This document shows, one piece after another, positions 1-11,750 of a stretch of DNA of 64,000 nucleotides. Positions within the stretch are counted from its first letter, which is position 1. The number at the start of each line of letters is the position of its first letter. The stretch is taken from NCBI RefSeq assembly GCF_933775445.1, contig NW_026089506.1, positions 142,326 through 206,325 on the forward strand. The letters are read 5' to 3'. The position numbers and the translations under genes were made by a program. The DNA comes from Argentina anserina (Eukaryota; Streptophyta; Magnoliopsida; Rosales; Rosaceae). Below the pieces are notes generated by a model. That model was not told where the DNA came from. It saw only the letters and a list, made by a program, of their open reading frames with translations, and did no database searches.

Positions 1-149
1 ATGCGAGTTTTTCTTGAATTTGAGAGTGTTTCCAGTGTGGGCGTGTGTTTCTTTCAAACTGAGTATCTTTCTATCGTTTGAGTATGTTTACTATTGCAAT
101 TGGAGTACCTTTTCAATTCTCGTTTGAGTATCTTTCTGAACGGCTTTCG

Positions 150-298
150 ATGCGAGTTTTTCTTGAATTTGAGAGTGTTTCCAGTGTGGGCGTGTGTTTT
201 TTTCAAACTGAGTATCTTTCTATCGTTTGAGTATGTTTACTATTGCAATTTGAGTACCTTTTCAATTCTCGTTTGAGTATCTTTCTGAACGGCTTTCG
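150..298 (+). repeat. Reference class A monomer (149 bp) with seven internal sub-repeats
   Basis: This unit runs from one ATGCGAG to the next. Counting its A as 1, a GAGTRTNTTT-like core starts at 5 (GAGTTTTT), 24 (GAGTGTTT), 43 (GTGTGTTT), 61 (GAGTATCTTT), 80 (GAGTATGTTT), 103 (GAGTAYCTTT) and 126 (GAGTATCTTT). The next is at 154, position 5 of the following unit. The spacings 19, 19, 18, 19, 23, 23 and 28 add up to 149. The 12-mer TCGTTTGAGTAT occurs twice, 46 bp apart (74 and 120). The class A signature is the tail GAACGGCTTTCG before the landmark and head TTTTTCTTGAATTTGAG after it. TCAAAC at 54-59 and GTTTGA at 76-81 are complementary, and ATTGCAAT near 93-100 is a palindrome. Confidence 0.9.
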
Positions 299-598
299 AT
301 GCGAGTTTCTCTTGAATTTGAGAGTGTTTCCAGTGTGGGCGTGTGTTTTTTTCAAACTGAGTATCTTTCTATCGTTTGAGTATGTTTACTATTGCAATTT
401 GAATATCTTTTCAATTCCCATTTGAGTATGTTTCTGTATGGCTTTCTGATGCGAGTTTCTCTTGAATTTGAGAGTGTTTCCAGTGTGGGCGTGTGTTTCT
501 TTAAAACTGAGTATCTTTCTATCGTTTGAGTATGTTTACTATTGCAATTTGAGTATGTTTTCAATTCTCGTTTGAGTATCTTTCTGTAATCCTTTCTG

Positions 599-747
599 AT
601 GCGAGTTTCTATTGTATTTGAGAGTGTTTCCAGTGTGGGCGTGTGTTTCTTTCAAACTGAGTATCTTTCTATCGTTTGAGTATGTTTACTATTGCAATTT
701 GAGTACCTTTTCAATTCTCGTTTGAGTATCTTTCTGAACGGCTTTCG
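599..747 (+). repeat. Example class B monomer
   Basis: Class B is recognised by the tail GTAATCCTTTCTG before the landmark and the head TTTCTATTGTATTTGAG after it. The rest of the unit matches class A. The unit preceding this one (449-598) ends in the B tail and is 150 bp; this one carries the B head, ends in an A tail and is 149 bp. Its downstream neighbour begins GTGCGAG instead of ATGCGAG, a private substitution. Class B is found throughout the window and usually precedes a class A head in the first 23 kb. Confidence 0.85.
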
Positions 748-3700
748 GTGCGAGTTTTTCTTGAATTTGAGAGTGTTTCCAGTGTGGGCGTGTGTTTTTT
801 TCAAACTGAGTATCTTTCTATCGTTTGAGTATGTTTACTATTGCAATTTGAGTATCTTTTCAATTCTCGTTTGAGTATGTTTCTGTAAGTCTTTCTGATG
901 CGAGTTTCTCTTGAATTTGAGAGTGTTTCCAGTGTGGTCGTGTGTTTTTTTAAAACTGAGTATCTTTTTATCGTTTGAGTATGTTTACTATTGCAATTTG
1001 AGTATCTTTTCAATTCTCGTTTAAGTATCTTTCTGTAATCCTTTCTGATGCGAGTTTCTATTGTATTTGAGAGTGTTTCCAGTGTGGGCGTGTGTTTCTT
1101 TAAAACTGAGTATCTTTCTATCGTTTGAGTATGTTTACTATTGCAATTTGAGTATCTTTTCTATTCTCGTTTGAGTATCTTTCTGTAATCCTTTCTGATG
1201 CGAGTTTCTATTGTATTTGAGAGTGTTTCCAGTGTGGGCGTGTGTTTCTTTCAAACTGAGTATCTTTCTATCGTTTGAGTTGTTTACTATTGCAATTTGA
1301 GTACCTTTTCAATTCTCGTTTGAGTATCTTTCTGAACGGCTTTCGATGCGAGTTTTTCTTGAATTTGAGAGTGTTTCCAGTGTGGGCGTGTGTTTCTTTC
1401 AAACTGAGTATCTTTCTATCGTTTGAGTATGTTTACTATTGCAATTTGAGTATCTTTTCAATTCTCGTTTGAGTATCTTTCTCAACGGCTTTCGATGCGA
1501 GTTTTTCTTGAATTTGAGAGTGTTTCCAGTGTGGGCGTGTGTTTCTTTCAAACTGAGTATCTTTCTATCGTTTGAGTATGTTTACTATTGCAATTTGAGT
1601 ATCTTTTGAATCCTCGTTTGAGTATCTTTCTGAACGGCTTTCGATGCGAGTTTTTCTTGAATTTGAAAGTGTTTCCAGTGTGGGCGTGTGTTTCTTTAAA
1701 ACTGAGTATCTTTCTATCGTTTGAGTATGTTTACTATTGCAATTTGAGTATCTTTTCTATTCTCGTTTGAGTATCTTTCTGTAATCCTTTCTGATGCGAG
1801 TTTCTATTGTATTTGAGAGTGTTTCCAGTGTGGGCGTGTGTTTCTTTCAAACTGAGTATCTTTCTATCGTTTGAGTTGTTTACTATTGCAATTTGAGTAC
1901 CTTTTCAATTCTCGTTTGAGTATCTTTCTAAACGGCTTTCGATGCGAGTTTTTCTTAAATTTGAGAGTGTTTCCAGTGTGGGCGTATGTTTCTTTCAAAC
2001 TGAGTATCTTTCTATCGTTTGAGTATGTTTACTATTGCAATTGGAGTACCTTTTCAATTCTCTTTTGAGTATCTTTCTGAACGGCTTTCGATGCGAGTTT
2101 TTCTTGAATTTGAGAGTGTTTCCAGTGTGGGCGTGTGTTTTTTTCAAAGTGAATATCTTTCTATCGTTTGAGTATGTTTACTATTGCAATTTGAGTATCT
2201 TTTCAATTCTCGTTTGAGTATCTTTCTGTAATCCTTTCTGATGCGAGTTTCTATTGTATTTGAGAGTGTTTCCAGTGTGGGCGTGTGTTTCTTTCAAACT
2301 GAGTATCTTTCTATCGTTTGAGTATGTTTACTATTGCAATTTGAGTACCTTTTCAATTCTCGTTTGAGTATCTTTCTGAACGGCTTTCGATGCGAGTTTT
2401 TCTTAAATTTGAGAGTCTTTCCAGTGTGGGCGTGTGTTTTTTTCAAACTGAGTATCTTTCTATCGTTTGAGTATGTTTACTATTGCAATTTGAGTATCTT
2501 TTCAATTCTCGTTTGAGTATGTTTCTGTAAGGCTTTCTGATGCGAGTTTCTCTTGAATTTGAGAGTGTTTCCAGTGTGGTCGTGTGTTTCTTTAAAACTG
2601 AGTATCTTTCTATCGTTTGAGTATGTTTACTATTGCAATTTGAGTATCTTTTCAATTCTCGTTTGAGTATCTTTCTGTAATCCTTTCTGATGCGAGTTTC
2701 TATTGTATTTGAGAGTGTTTCCAGTGTGGGCGTGTGTTTCTTTCAAACTGAGTATCTTTCTATCGTTTGAGTATGTTTACTATTGCAATTTGAGTACCTT
2801 TTCAATTCTCGTTTGAGTATCTTTCTTAACGGCTTTCGATGCGAGTTTTTCTTGAATTTGAGAGGGTTTCCAGTGTGGGCGTGTGTTTCTTTCAAACTGA
2901 GTATCTTTCTATCGTTTGAGTATGTTTACTATTGCAATTTGAGTATCTTTTCAATTCTCGTTTGAGTATGTTTCTGTAAGGCTTTCTGATGCGAGTTTCT
3001 CTTGAATTTGAGAGTGTTTCCAGTGTGGTCGTGTGTTTCTTTAAAACTGAGTATCTTTTTATCGTTTGAGTATGTTTACTATTGCAATTTGAGTACCTTT
3101 TCAATTCTCGTTTGAGTATCTTTCTGAACGGCTTTCGATGCGAGTTTTTCTTGAATTTGAGAGTGTTTCCAGTGTGGGCGTGTGTTTTTTTCAAACTGAA
3201 TATCTTTTTATCATTTGAGTATGTTTACTATTGCAATTTGAGTATCTTTTCAATTCTCGTTTGAGTATGTTTCTGTAAGGCTTTCTGATGCGAGTTTCTC
3301 TTGAATTTGAGAGTGTTCCAGTGTGGTCGTGTGTTTCTTTAAAACTGAGTATCTTTTTATCGTTTGAGTATGTTTACTATTGCAATTTGAGTATCTTTTC
3401 AATTCTCGTTTGAGTATCTTTCTGTAATCCTTTCTGATGCGAGTTTCTATTGTATTTGAGAGTGTTTCCAGTGTGGGCGTGTGTTTCTTTCAAACTCAGT
3501 ATCTTTCTATCGTTTGAGTATGTTTACTATTGCAATTTGAGTTTCTTTTCAATTCTCGTTTGAGTATGTTTCTGTAAGGCTTTCTGATGCGAGTTTCTCT
3601 TGAATTTGAGAGTGTTTCCAGTGTGGTCGTGTGTTTCTTTAAAACTGAGTATCTTTTTATCGTTTGAGTATGTTTACTATTGCAATTTGAGTATCTTTTC

Positions 3701-5322
3701 AATTCTCGTTTGAGTATCTTTCTGTAATCCTTTCTGATGCGAGTTTCTATTGTATTTGAGAGTGTTTCCAGTGTGGGCGTGTGTTTCTTTCAAACTCAGT
3801 ATCTTTCTATCGTTTGAGTATGTTTACTATTGCAATTTGAGTACCTTTTCAATTCTCGTTTGAATATCTTTCTTAACGGCTTTCGATGCGAGTTTTTCTT
3901 GAATTTGAGAGTGTTTCCAGTGTGGGCGTGTGTTTCTTTCAAACTGAGTATCTTTCTATCGTTTGAGTATGTTTACTATTGCAATTTGAGTATCTTTTCA
4001 ATTCTCGTTTGAGTATCTTTCTGTAATCCTTTCTGATGCGAGTTTCTATTGTATTTGAGAGTGTTTCCAGTGTGGGCGTGTGTTTCTTTCAAACTGAGTA
4101 TCTTTCTATCGTTTGAGTATGTTTACTATTGCAATTTGAGTACCTTTTCAATTCTCGTTTGAGTATCTTTCTGAACGGCTTTCGATGCGAGTTTTTCTTA
4201 AATTTGAGAGTCTTTCCAGTGTGGGCGTGTGTTTTTTTCAAACTGAGTATCTTTCTATCGTTTGAGTATGTTTACTATTGCAATTTGAGTATCTTTTCAA
4301 TTCTCGTTTGAGTATGTTTCTGTAAGGCTTTCTGATGCGAGTTTCTCTTGAATTTGAGAGTGTTCCAGTGTGGTCGTGTGTTTCTTTAAAACTGAGTATC
4401 TTTTTATCGTTTGAGTATGTTTACTATTGCAATTTGAGTATCTTTTCAATTCTCGTTTGAGTATCTTTCTGTAATCCTTTCTGATGCGAGTTTCTATTGT
4501 ATTTGAGAGTGTTTCCAGTGTGGGCGTGTGTTTCTTTCAAACTCAGTATCTTTCTATCGTTTGAGTATGTTTACTATTGCAATTTGAGTACCTTTTCAAT
4601 TCTCGTTTGAATATCTTTCTTAACGGCTTTCGATGCGAGTTTTTCTTGAATTTGAGAGTGTTTCCAGTGTGGGCGTGTGTTTCTTTCAAACTGAGTATCT
4701 TTCTATCGTTTGAGTATGTTTACTATTGCAATTTGAGTATCTTTTCAATTCTCGTTTGAGTATCTTTCTGTAATCCTTTCTGATGCGAGTTTCTATTGTA
4801 TTTGAGAGTGTTTCCAGTGTGGGCGTGTGTTTCTTTCAAACTGAGTATCTTTCTATCGTTTGAGTATGTTTACTATTGCAATTTGAGTACCTTTTCAATT
4901 CTCGTTTGAGTATCTTTCTGAACGTCTTTCGATGCGAGTTTTTCTTGAATTTGAGAGTGTTTCCAGTGTGGGCGTGTGTTTCTTTCAAACTGAGTATCTT
5001 TCTATCGTTTGAGTATGTTTACTATTGCAATTTGAGTACCTTTTCAATTCTCGTTTGAGTATCTTTCTGAACGGCTGTCGATGCGAGTTTTTCTTGAATT
5101 TGAGAGTGTTTCCAGTGTGGGCGTGTGTTTCTTTCAAACTGAGTATCTTTCTATCGTTTGAGTATGTTTACTATTGCAATTTGAGTACCTTTTCAATTCT
5201 CGTTTGAGTATCTTTCTGAACGTCTTTCGATGCGAGTTTTTCTTGAATTTGAGAGTGTTTCCAGTGTGGGCGTGTGTTTCTTTCAAACTGAGTATCTTTC
5301 TATCGTTTGAGTATGTTTACTA

Positions 5323-6219
5323 TTGCAATTTGAGTACCTTTTCAATTCTCGTTTGAGTATCTTTCTGAACGGCTTTCGATGCGAGTTTTTCTTGAATTTG
5401 AGAGTGTTTCCAGTGTGGGCGTGTGTTTTTTCCAAACTGAGTATCTTTCTATCGTTTGAGTATGTTTACTATTGCAATTTGAGTATCTTTTCAATTCTCG
5501 TTTGAGTATGTTTCTGTATGGCTTTCTGATGCGAGTTTCTCTTGAATTTGAGAGTGTTTCCAGTGTGGGCGTGTGTTTCTTTAAAACTGAGTATCTTTCT
5601 ATCGTTTGAGTATGTTTACTATTGCAATTTGAGTATCTTTTCTATTCTCGTTTGAGTATCTTTCTGTAATCCTTTCTGATGCGAGTTTCTATTGTATTTG
5701 AGAGTGTTTCCAGTGTGGGCGTGTGTTTCTTTCAAACTGAGTATCTTTCTATCGTTTGAGTATGTTTACTGTTGCAATTTGAGTACCTTTTCAATTCTCG
5801 TTTGAGTATCTTTCTAAACGGCTTTCGATGCGAGTTTTTCTTAAATTTGAGAGTGTTTCCAGTGTGGGCGTATGTTTCTTTCAAACTGAGTATCTTTCTA
5901 TCGTTTGAGTATGTTTACTATTGCAATTGGAGTACCTTTTCAATTCTCTTTTGAGTATCTTTCTGAACGGCTTTCGATGCGAGTTTTTCTTGAATTTGAG
6001 AGTGTTTCCAGTGTGGGCGTGTGTTTTTTTCAAACTGAGTATCTTTCTATCGTTTGAGTATGTTTACTATTGCAATTTGAGTATCTTTTCAATTCTCGTT
6101 TGAGTATGTTTCTGTATGGCTTTCTGATGCGAGTTTCTCTTGAATTGGAGAGTGTTTCCAGTGTGGGCGTGTGTTTCTTTAAAATTGAGTATCTTTCTAT
6201 CGTTTGAGTATGTTTACTA
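5323..6219 (+). repeat. Six-monomer module, copy 1 (897 bp)
   Basis: The module begins with a class A unit marked by GTTTTTTCCAAACTG, followed by C and B units, a unit with CTTAAATTTGAG and GGGCGTATG, one with GCAATTGGAGTACC and ATTCTCTTTTGAG, and one with GAATTGGAGAG. The same ordered markers recur at 9807 and 15635. This copy has the private change TTTACTGTTGC at about 5768. Confidence 0.85.
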
Positions 6220-7563
6220 TTGCAATTTGAGTATCTTTTCAATTCTCGTTTGAGTATCTTTCTGAACGGCTTTCGATGCGAGTTTTTCTTGAATTTGAGA
6301 GTGTTTCCAGTGTGGGCGTGTGTTTTTTTCAAACTGAATATCTTTCTATCGTTTGAGTATGTTTACTATTGCAATTTGAGTATCTTTTCAATTCTCGTTT
6401 GAGTATCTTTCTGTAATCCTTTCTGATGCGAGTTTCTATTGTATTTGAGAGTGTTTCCAGTGTGGGCGTGTGTTTCTTTCAAACTGAGTATCTTTCTATC
6501 GTTTGAGTATGTTTACTATTGCAATTTGAGTACCTTTTCAATTCTCGTTTGAGTATCTTTCTGAACGGCTTTCGATGCGAGTTTTTCTTAAATTTGAGAG
6601 TGTTTCCAGTGTGGGCGTGTGTTTTTTTCAAACTGAGTATCTTTCTATCGTTTGAGTATGTTTACTATTGCAATTTGAGTATCTTTTCAATTCTCGTTTG
6701 AGTATGTTTCTGTAAGGCTTTCTGATGCGAGTTTCTCTTGAATTTGAGAGTGTTTCCAGTGTGGTCGTGTGTTTCTTTAAAACTGAGTATCTTTTTATCG
6801 TTTGAGTATGTTTACTATTGCAATTTGAGTACCTTTTCAATTCTCGTTTGAGTATCTTTCTAAACGGCTTTCGATGCGAGTTTCTCTTGAATTTTAGAGT
6901 GTTTCCAGTGTGGGGGTGTGTTTCTTTCAAACTGAGTATCTTTCTATCGTTTGAGTATGTTTACTATTGCAATTTGAGTATCTTTTCAATTTTCGTTTGG
7001 GTATGTTTCTGTAAGGCTTTCTGATGCGAGTTTCTCTTGAATTTTAGAGTGTTTCCAGTGTGGGCGTGTGTTTCTTTCAAACTGAGTATCTTTCTATCGT
7101 TTGAGTATGTTTACTATTGCAATTTGAGTACCTTTTCAATTCTCGTTTGAGTATCTTTCTAAACGGCTTTCGATGCGAGTTTCTCTTGAATTTTAGAGTG
7201 TTTCCAGTGTGGGGGTGTGTTTCTTTCAAACTGAGTATCTTTCTATCGTTTGAATATGTTTACGATTGCAATTTGAGTATCTTTTCAATTCTCGTTTGAG
7301 TATCTTTCTGAACGGCTTTCGATGCGAGTTTTTCTTGAATTTGAGAGTGTTTCCAGTGTGGGCGTGTGTTTTTTTCAAACTGAGTATCTTTCTATCGTTT
7401 GAGTATGTTTACTATTGCAATTTGAGTATCTTTTGAATCCTCGTTTCAGTATCTTTCTGAACGGCTTTCGATGCGAGTTTTTCTTGAATTTGAAAGTGTT
7501 TCCAGTGTGGGCGTGTGTTTCTTTCAAACTGAGTATCTTTCTATCGTTTGAGTATGTTTACTA
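6220..7563 (+). repeat. 9-mer HOR, copy 1 (1344 bp)
   Basis: This is a run of nine monomers ending in three diagnostic units: AATTTTCGTTTGGGTATG, then GAATATGTTTACGATTGC, then GAATCCTCGTTTCAG. The whole run repeats immediately downstream at an offset of 1344 bp. Differences between the copies are few, for example AATTTTCG here against AATTCTCG in copy 2 near 8333. Confidence 0.87.
7024..7172 (+). repeat. Example class C monomer
   Basis: Class C has the tail GTAAGGCTTTCTG, usually preceded by GAGTATGTTT rather than GAGTATCTTT, and the head TTTCTCTTGAATTTTAGAG or TTTCTCTTGAATTTGAGAG. Many C units also carry GTGGTCGTG for GTGGGCGTG and CTTTAAAACTG for CTTTCAAACTG. These linked differences span the unit, so C is a diverged lineage and not a single-site variant. 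The order A-C-B (about 449 bp) recurs often, for example beginning at 243, 5323, 8759, 9807, 12049, 15186, 15635 and 19222. Confidence 0.83.
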
Positions 7564-8907
7564 TTGCAATTTGAGTATCTTTTCAATTCTCGTTTGAGTA
7601 TCTTTCTGAACGGCTTTCGATGCGAGTTTTTCTTGAATTTGAGAGTGTTTCCAGTGTGGGCGTGTGTTTTTTTCAAACTGAATATCTTTCTATCGTTTGA
7701 GTATGTTTACTATTGCAATTTGAGTATCTTTTCAATTCTCGTTTGAGTATCTTTCTGTAATCCTTTCTGATGCGAGTTTCTATTGTATTTGAGAGTGTTT
7801 CCAGTGTGGGCGTGTGTTTCTTTCAAACTGAGTATCTTTCTATCGTTTGAGTATGTTTACTATTGCAATTTGAGTACCTTTTCAATTCTCGTTTGAGTAT
7901 CTTTCTGAACGGCTTTCGATGCGAGTTTTTCTTAAATTTGAGAGTGTTTCCAGTGTGGGCGTGTGTTTTTTTCAAACTGAGTATCTTTCTATCGTTTGAG
8001 TATGTTTACTATTGCAATTTGAGTATCTTTTCAATTCTCGTTTGAGTATGTTTCTGTAAGGCTTTCTGATGCGAGTTTCTCTTGAATTTGAGAGTGTTTC
8101 CAGTGTGGTCGTGTGTTTCTTTAAAACTGAGTATCTTTTTATCGTTTGAGTATGTTTACTATTGCAATTTGAGTACCTTTTCAATTCTCGTTTGAGTATC
8201 TTTCTAAACGGCTTTCGATGCGAGTTTCTCTTGAATTTTAGAGTGTTTCCAGTGTGGGGGTGTGTTTCTTTCAAACTGAGTATCTTTCTATCGTTTGAGT
8301 ATGTTTACTATTGCAATTTGAGTATCTTTTCAATTCTCGTTTGGGTATGTTTCTGTAAGGCTTTCTGATGCGAGTTTCTCTTGAATTTTAGAGTGTTTCC
8401 AGTGTGGGCGTGTGTTTCTTTCAAACTGAGTATCTTTCTATCGTTTGAGTATGTTTACTATTGCAATTTCAGTACCTTTTCAATTCTCGTTTGAGTATCT
8501 TTCTAAACGGCTTTCGATGCGAGTTTCTCTTGAATTTTAGAGTGTTTCCAGTGTGGGGGTGTGTTTCTTTCAAACTGAGTATCTTTCTATCGTTTGAATA
8601 TGTTTACGATTGCAATTTGAGTATCTTTTCAATTCTCGTTTGAGTATCTTTCTGAACGGCTTTCGATGCGAGTTTTTCTTGAATTTGAGAGTGTTTCCAG
8701 TGTGGGCGTGTGTTTTTTTCAAACTGAGTATCTTTCTATCGTTTGAGTATGTTTACTATTGCAATTTGAGTATCTTTTGAATCCTCGTTTCAGTATCTTT
8801 CTGAACGGCTTTCGATGCGAGTTTTTCTTAAATTTGAAAGTGTTTCCAGTGTGGGCGTGTGTTTCTTTCAAACTGAGTATCTTTCTATCGTTTGAGTATG
8901 TTTACTA
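7564..8907 (+). repeat. 9-mer HOR, copy 2 (1344 bp)
   Basis: This is the tandem duplicate of the preceding 1344 bp. Private differences include GCAATTTCAGTACC near 8464 and CTTAAATTTGAAAG near 8828. The register is lost after about 8945, where the next unit has a class C tail instead of the expected A tail. Confidence 0.87.
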
Positions 8908-9600
8908 TTGCAATTTGAGTATCTTTTCAATTCTCGTTTGAGTATCTTTCTGTAAGGCTTTCTGATGCGAGTTTCTCTTGAATTTTAGAGTGTTTCCAGT
9001 GTGGGCGTGTGTTTCTTTAAAACTGAGTATCTTTCTATCGTTTGAGTATGTTTACTATTGCAATTTGAGTATCTTTTCAATTCTCGTTTGAGTATCTTTC
9101 TGTAATCCTTTCTGATGCGAGTTTCTATTGTATTTGAGAGTGTTTCCAGTGTGGGCGTGTGTTTCTTTCAAACTGAGTATCTTTCTATCGTTTGAGTATG
9201 TTTACTATTGCAATTTGAGTACCTTTTCAATTCTCGTTTGAGTATCTTTCTGAACGGCTTTCGATGCGAGTTTTTCTTGAATTTGAGAGTGTTTCCAGTG
9301 TGGGCGTGTGTTTTTTCCAAACTGAGTATCTTTCTATCGTTTGAGTATGTTTACTATTGCAATTTGAGTATCTTTTCAATTCTCGTTTGAGTATGTTTCT
9401 GTATGTCTTTCTGATGCGAGTTTCTCTTGAATTTGGGAGTGTTTCCAGTGTGGGCGTGTGTTTCTTTAAAACTGAGTATCTTTCTATCGTTTGAGTATGT
9501 TTACTATTGCAATTTGAGTATCTTTTCTATTCTCGTTTGAGTATCTTTCTGTAATCCTTTCTGATGCGAGTTTCTATTGTATTTGAGAGTGTTTCCAGTG
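8461..9600 (+). repeat. Eight-monomer segment, copy 1 of a 3290-bp-offset duplication
   Basis: Units from here to about 9600 match 11751-12890 in order. They include GAATATGTTTACGATTGC, GAATCCTCGTTTCAG, GTTTTTTCCAAACTG, GTATGTCTTTCTG and the rare GAATTTGGGAG. The match ends where this copy has CTTTAAAACTG (9617) and the other has CTTTCAAACTG. Confidence 0.82.
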
Positions 9601-9806
9601 TGGGCGTGTGTTTCTTTAAAACTGAGTATCTTTCTATCGTTTGAGTATGTTTACTATTGCAATTTGAGTATCTTTTCAATTCTCGTTTGAGTATCTTTCT
9701 GTAATCCTTTCTGATGCGAGTTTCTATTGTATTTGAGAGTGTTTCCAGTGTGGGCGTCTGTTTCTTTCAAACTGAGTATCTTTCTATCGTTTGAGTATGT
9801 TTACTA

Positions 9807-10703
9807 TTGCAATTTGAGTACCTTTTCAATTCTCGTTTGAGTATCTTTCTGAGTGGCTTTCGATGCGAGTTTTTCTTGAATTTGAGAGTGTTTCCAGTGT
9901 GGGCGTGTGTTTTTTCCAAACTGAGTATCTTTCTATCGTTTGAGTATGTTTACTATTGCAATTTGAGTATCTTTTCAATTCTCGTTTGAGTATGTTTCTG
10001 TATGGCTTTCTGATGCGAGTTTCTCTTGAATTTGAGAGTGTTTCCAGTGTGGGCGTGTGTTTCTTTAAAACTGAGTATCTTTCTATCGTTTGAGTATGTT
10101 TACTATTGCAATTTGAGTATCTTTTCTATTCTCGTTTGAGTATCTTTCTGTAATCCTTTCTGATGCGAGTTTCTATTGTATTTGAGAGTGTTTCCAGTGT
10201 GGGCGTGTGTTTCTTTCAAACTGAGTATCTTTCTATCGTTTGAGTATGTTTACTATTGCAATTTGAGTACCTTTTCAATTCTCGTTTGAGTATCTTTCTA
10301 AACGGCTTTCGATGCGAGTTTTTCTTAAATTTGAGAGTGTTTCCAGTGTGGGCATATGTTTCTTTCAAACTGAGTATCTTTCTATCGTTTGAGTATGTTT
10401 ACTATTGCAATTGGAGTACCTTTTCAATTCTCTTTTGAGTATCTTTCTGAACGGCTTTCGATGCGAGTTTTTCTTGAATTTGAGAGTGTTTCCAGTGTGG
10501 GCGTGTGTTTTTTTCAAACTGAGTATCTTTCTATCGTTTGAGTATGTTTACTATTGCAATTTGAGTATCTTTTCAATTCTCGTTTGAGTATGTTTCTGTA
10601 TGGCTTTCTGATGCGAGTTTCTCTTGAATTGGAGAGTGTTTCCAGTGTGGGCGTGTGTTTCTTTAAAACTGAGTATCTTTCTATCGTTTGAGTATGTTTA
10701 CTA
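9807..10703 (+). repeat. Six-monomer module, copy 2 (897 bp)
   Basis: It has the same ordered markers as the module at 5323, at an offset of 4484 bp and with the same length. It carries CTGAGTGGCTTTCG in its first unit, shared with copy 3 but not copy 1, and a private GGGCATATG near 10342. Copies 2 and 3 are therefore closest relatives. Confidence 0.85.
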
Positions 10704-11750
10704 TTGCAATTTGAGTATCTTTTCAATTCTCGTTTGAGTATGTTTCTGTAAGGCTTTCTGATGCGAGTTTCTCTTGAATTTGAGAGTGTTTCCAGTGTGG
10801 TCGTGTGTTTCTTTAAAACTGAGTATCTTTTTATCGTTTGAGTATGTTTACTATTGCAATTTGAGTACCTTTTCAATTCTCGTTTGAGTATCTTTCTGAA
10901 CGGCTTTCGATGCGAGTTTTTCTTGAATTTGAGAGTGTTTCCAGTGTGGGCGTGTGTTTTTTTCAAACTGAATATCTTTCTATCGTTTGAGTATGTTTAC
11001 TATTGCAATTTGAGTATCTTTTCAATTCTCGTTTGAGTATGTTTCTGTAAGGCTTTCTGATGCGAGTTTCTCTTGAATTTGAGAGTGTTTCCAGTGTGGT
11101 CGTGTGTTTCTTTAAAACTGAGTATCTTTTTATCGTTTGAGTATGTTTACTATTGCAATTTGAGTACCTTTTCAATTCTCGTTTGAGTATCTTTCTGAAC
11201 GGCTTTCGATGCGAGTTTTTCTTGAATTTGAGAGTGTTTCCAGTGTGGGCGTGTGTTTTTTTCAAACTGAATATCTTTCTATCGTTTGAGTATGTTTACT
11301 ATTGCAATTTGAGTATCTTTTCAATTCTCGTTTGAGTATGTTTCTGTAAGGCTTTCTGATGCGAGTTTCTCTTGAATTTGAGAGTGTTTCCAGTGTGGTC
11401 GTGTGTTTCTTTAAAACTGAGTATCTTTTTATCGTTTGAGTATGTTTACTATTGCAATTTGAGTATCTTTTCAATTCTCGTTTGAGTATCTTTCTGAACG
11501 GCTTTCGATGCGAGTTTCTATTGTATTTGAGAGTGTTTCCAGTGTGGGCGTGTGTTTCTTTCAAACTGAGTATTTTTGTATCGTTTGAGTATGTTTACTA
11601 TTGCAATTTGAGTATCTTTTCAATTTTCGTTTGGGTATGTTTCTGTAAGGCTTTCTGATGCGAGTTTCTCTTGAATTTTAGAGTGTTTCCAGTGTGGGCG
11701 TGTGTTTCTTTCAAACTGAGTATCTTTCTATCGTTTGAGTATGTTTACTA

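Larger units (their letters stand above)
1..6219 (+). repeat. Irregular mosaic block of A, B and C monomers
   Basis: This stretch holds satellite units only. There is no single fixed HOR, but shared rare variants show short duplications. GAGTTGTTTAC at 1277 and 1873 gives an offset of 596 bp (4 units). GAGAGTCTTTCC near 2412 and 4207 gives 1795 bp (12 units). The one-base-short GAGAGTGTTCCAG near 3311 and 4358 gives 1047 bp (7 units). The repeated frames starting at 3830 and 4577 give 747 bp (5 units). From 4876 to 5505 four class A units follow in direct succession. The varied offsets suggest repeated unequal exchange rather than one amplification. Confidence 0.82.

Noticed and set aside
94..276. 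60-codon plus-strand frames, one per class A unit, repeated about 150 times across the window
   Set aside because: They begin at TTG, overlap the next copy by about 34 bases in another frame, shift frame with every 149-bp unit, and share no sign of third-position variation or a gene context. They are open because the T-rich strand has few stops.
150..298. CENP-B box
   Set aside because: The closest stretch is TTTCGATGCGAG, which has TTCG but lacks the conserved A and the CGGG at the required spacing. I cannot support a CENP-B site.
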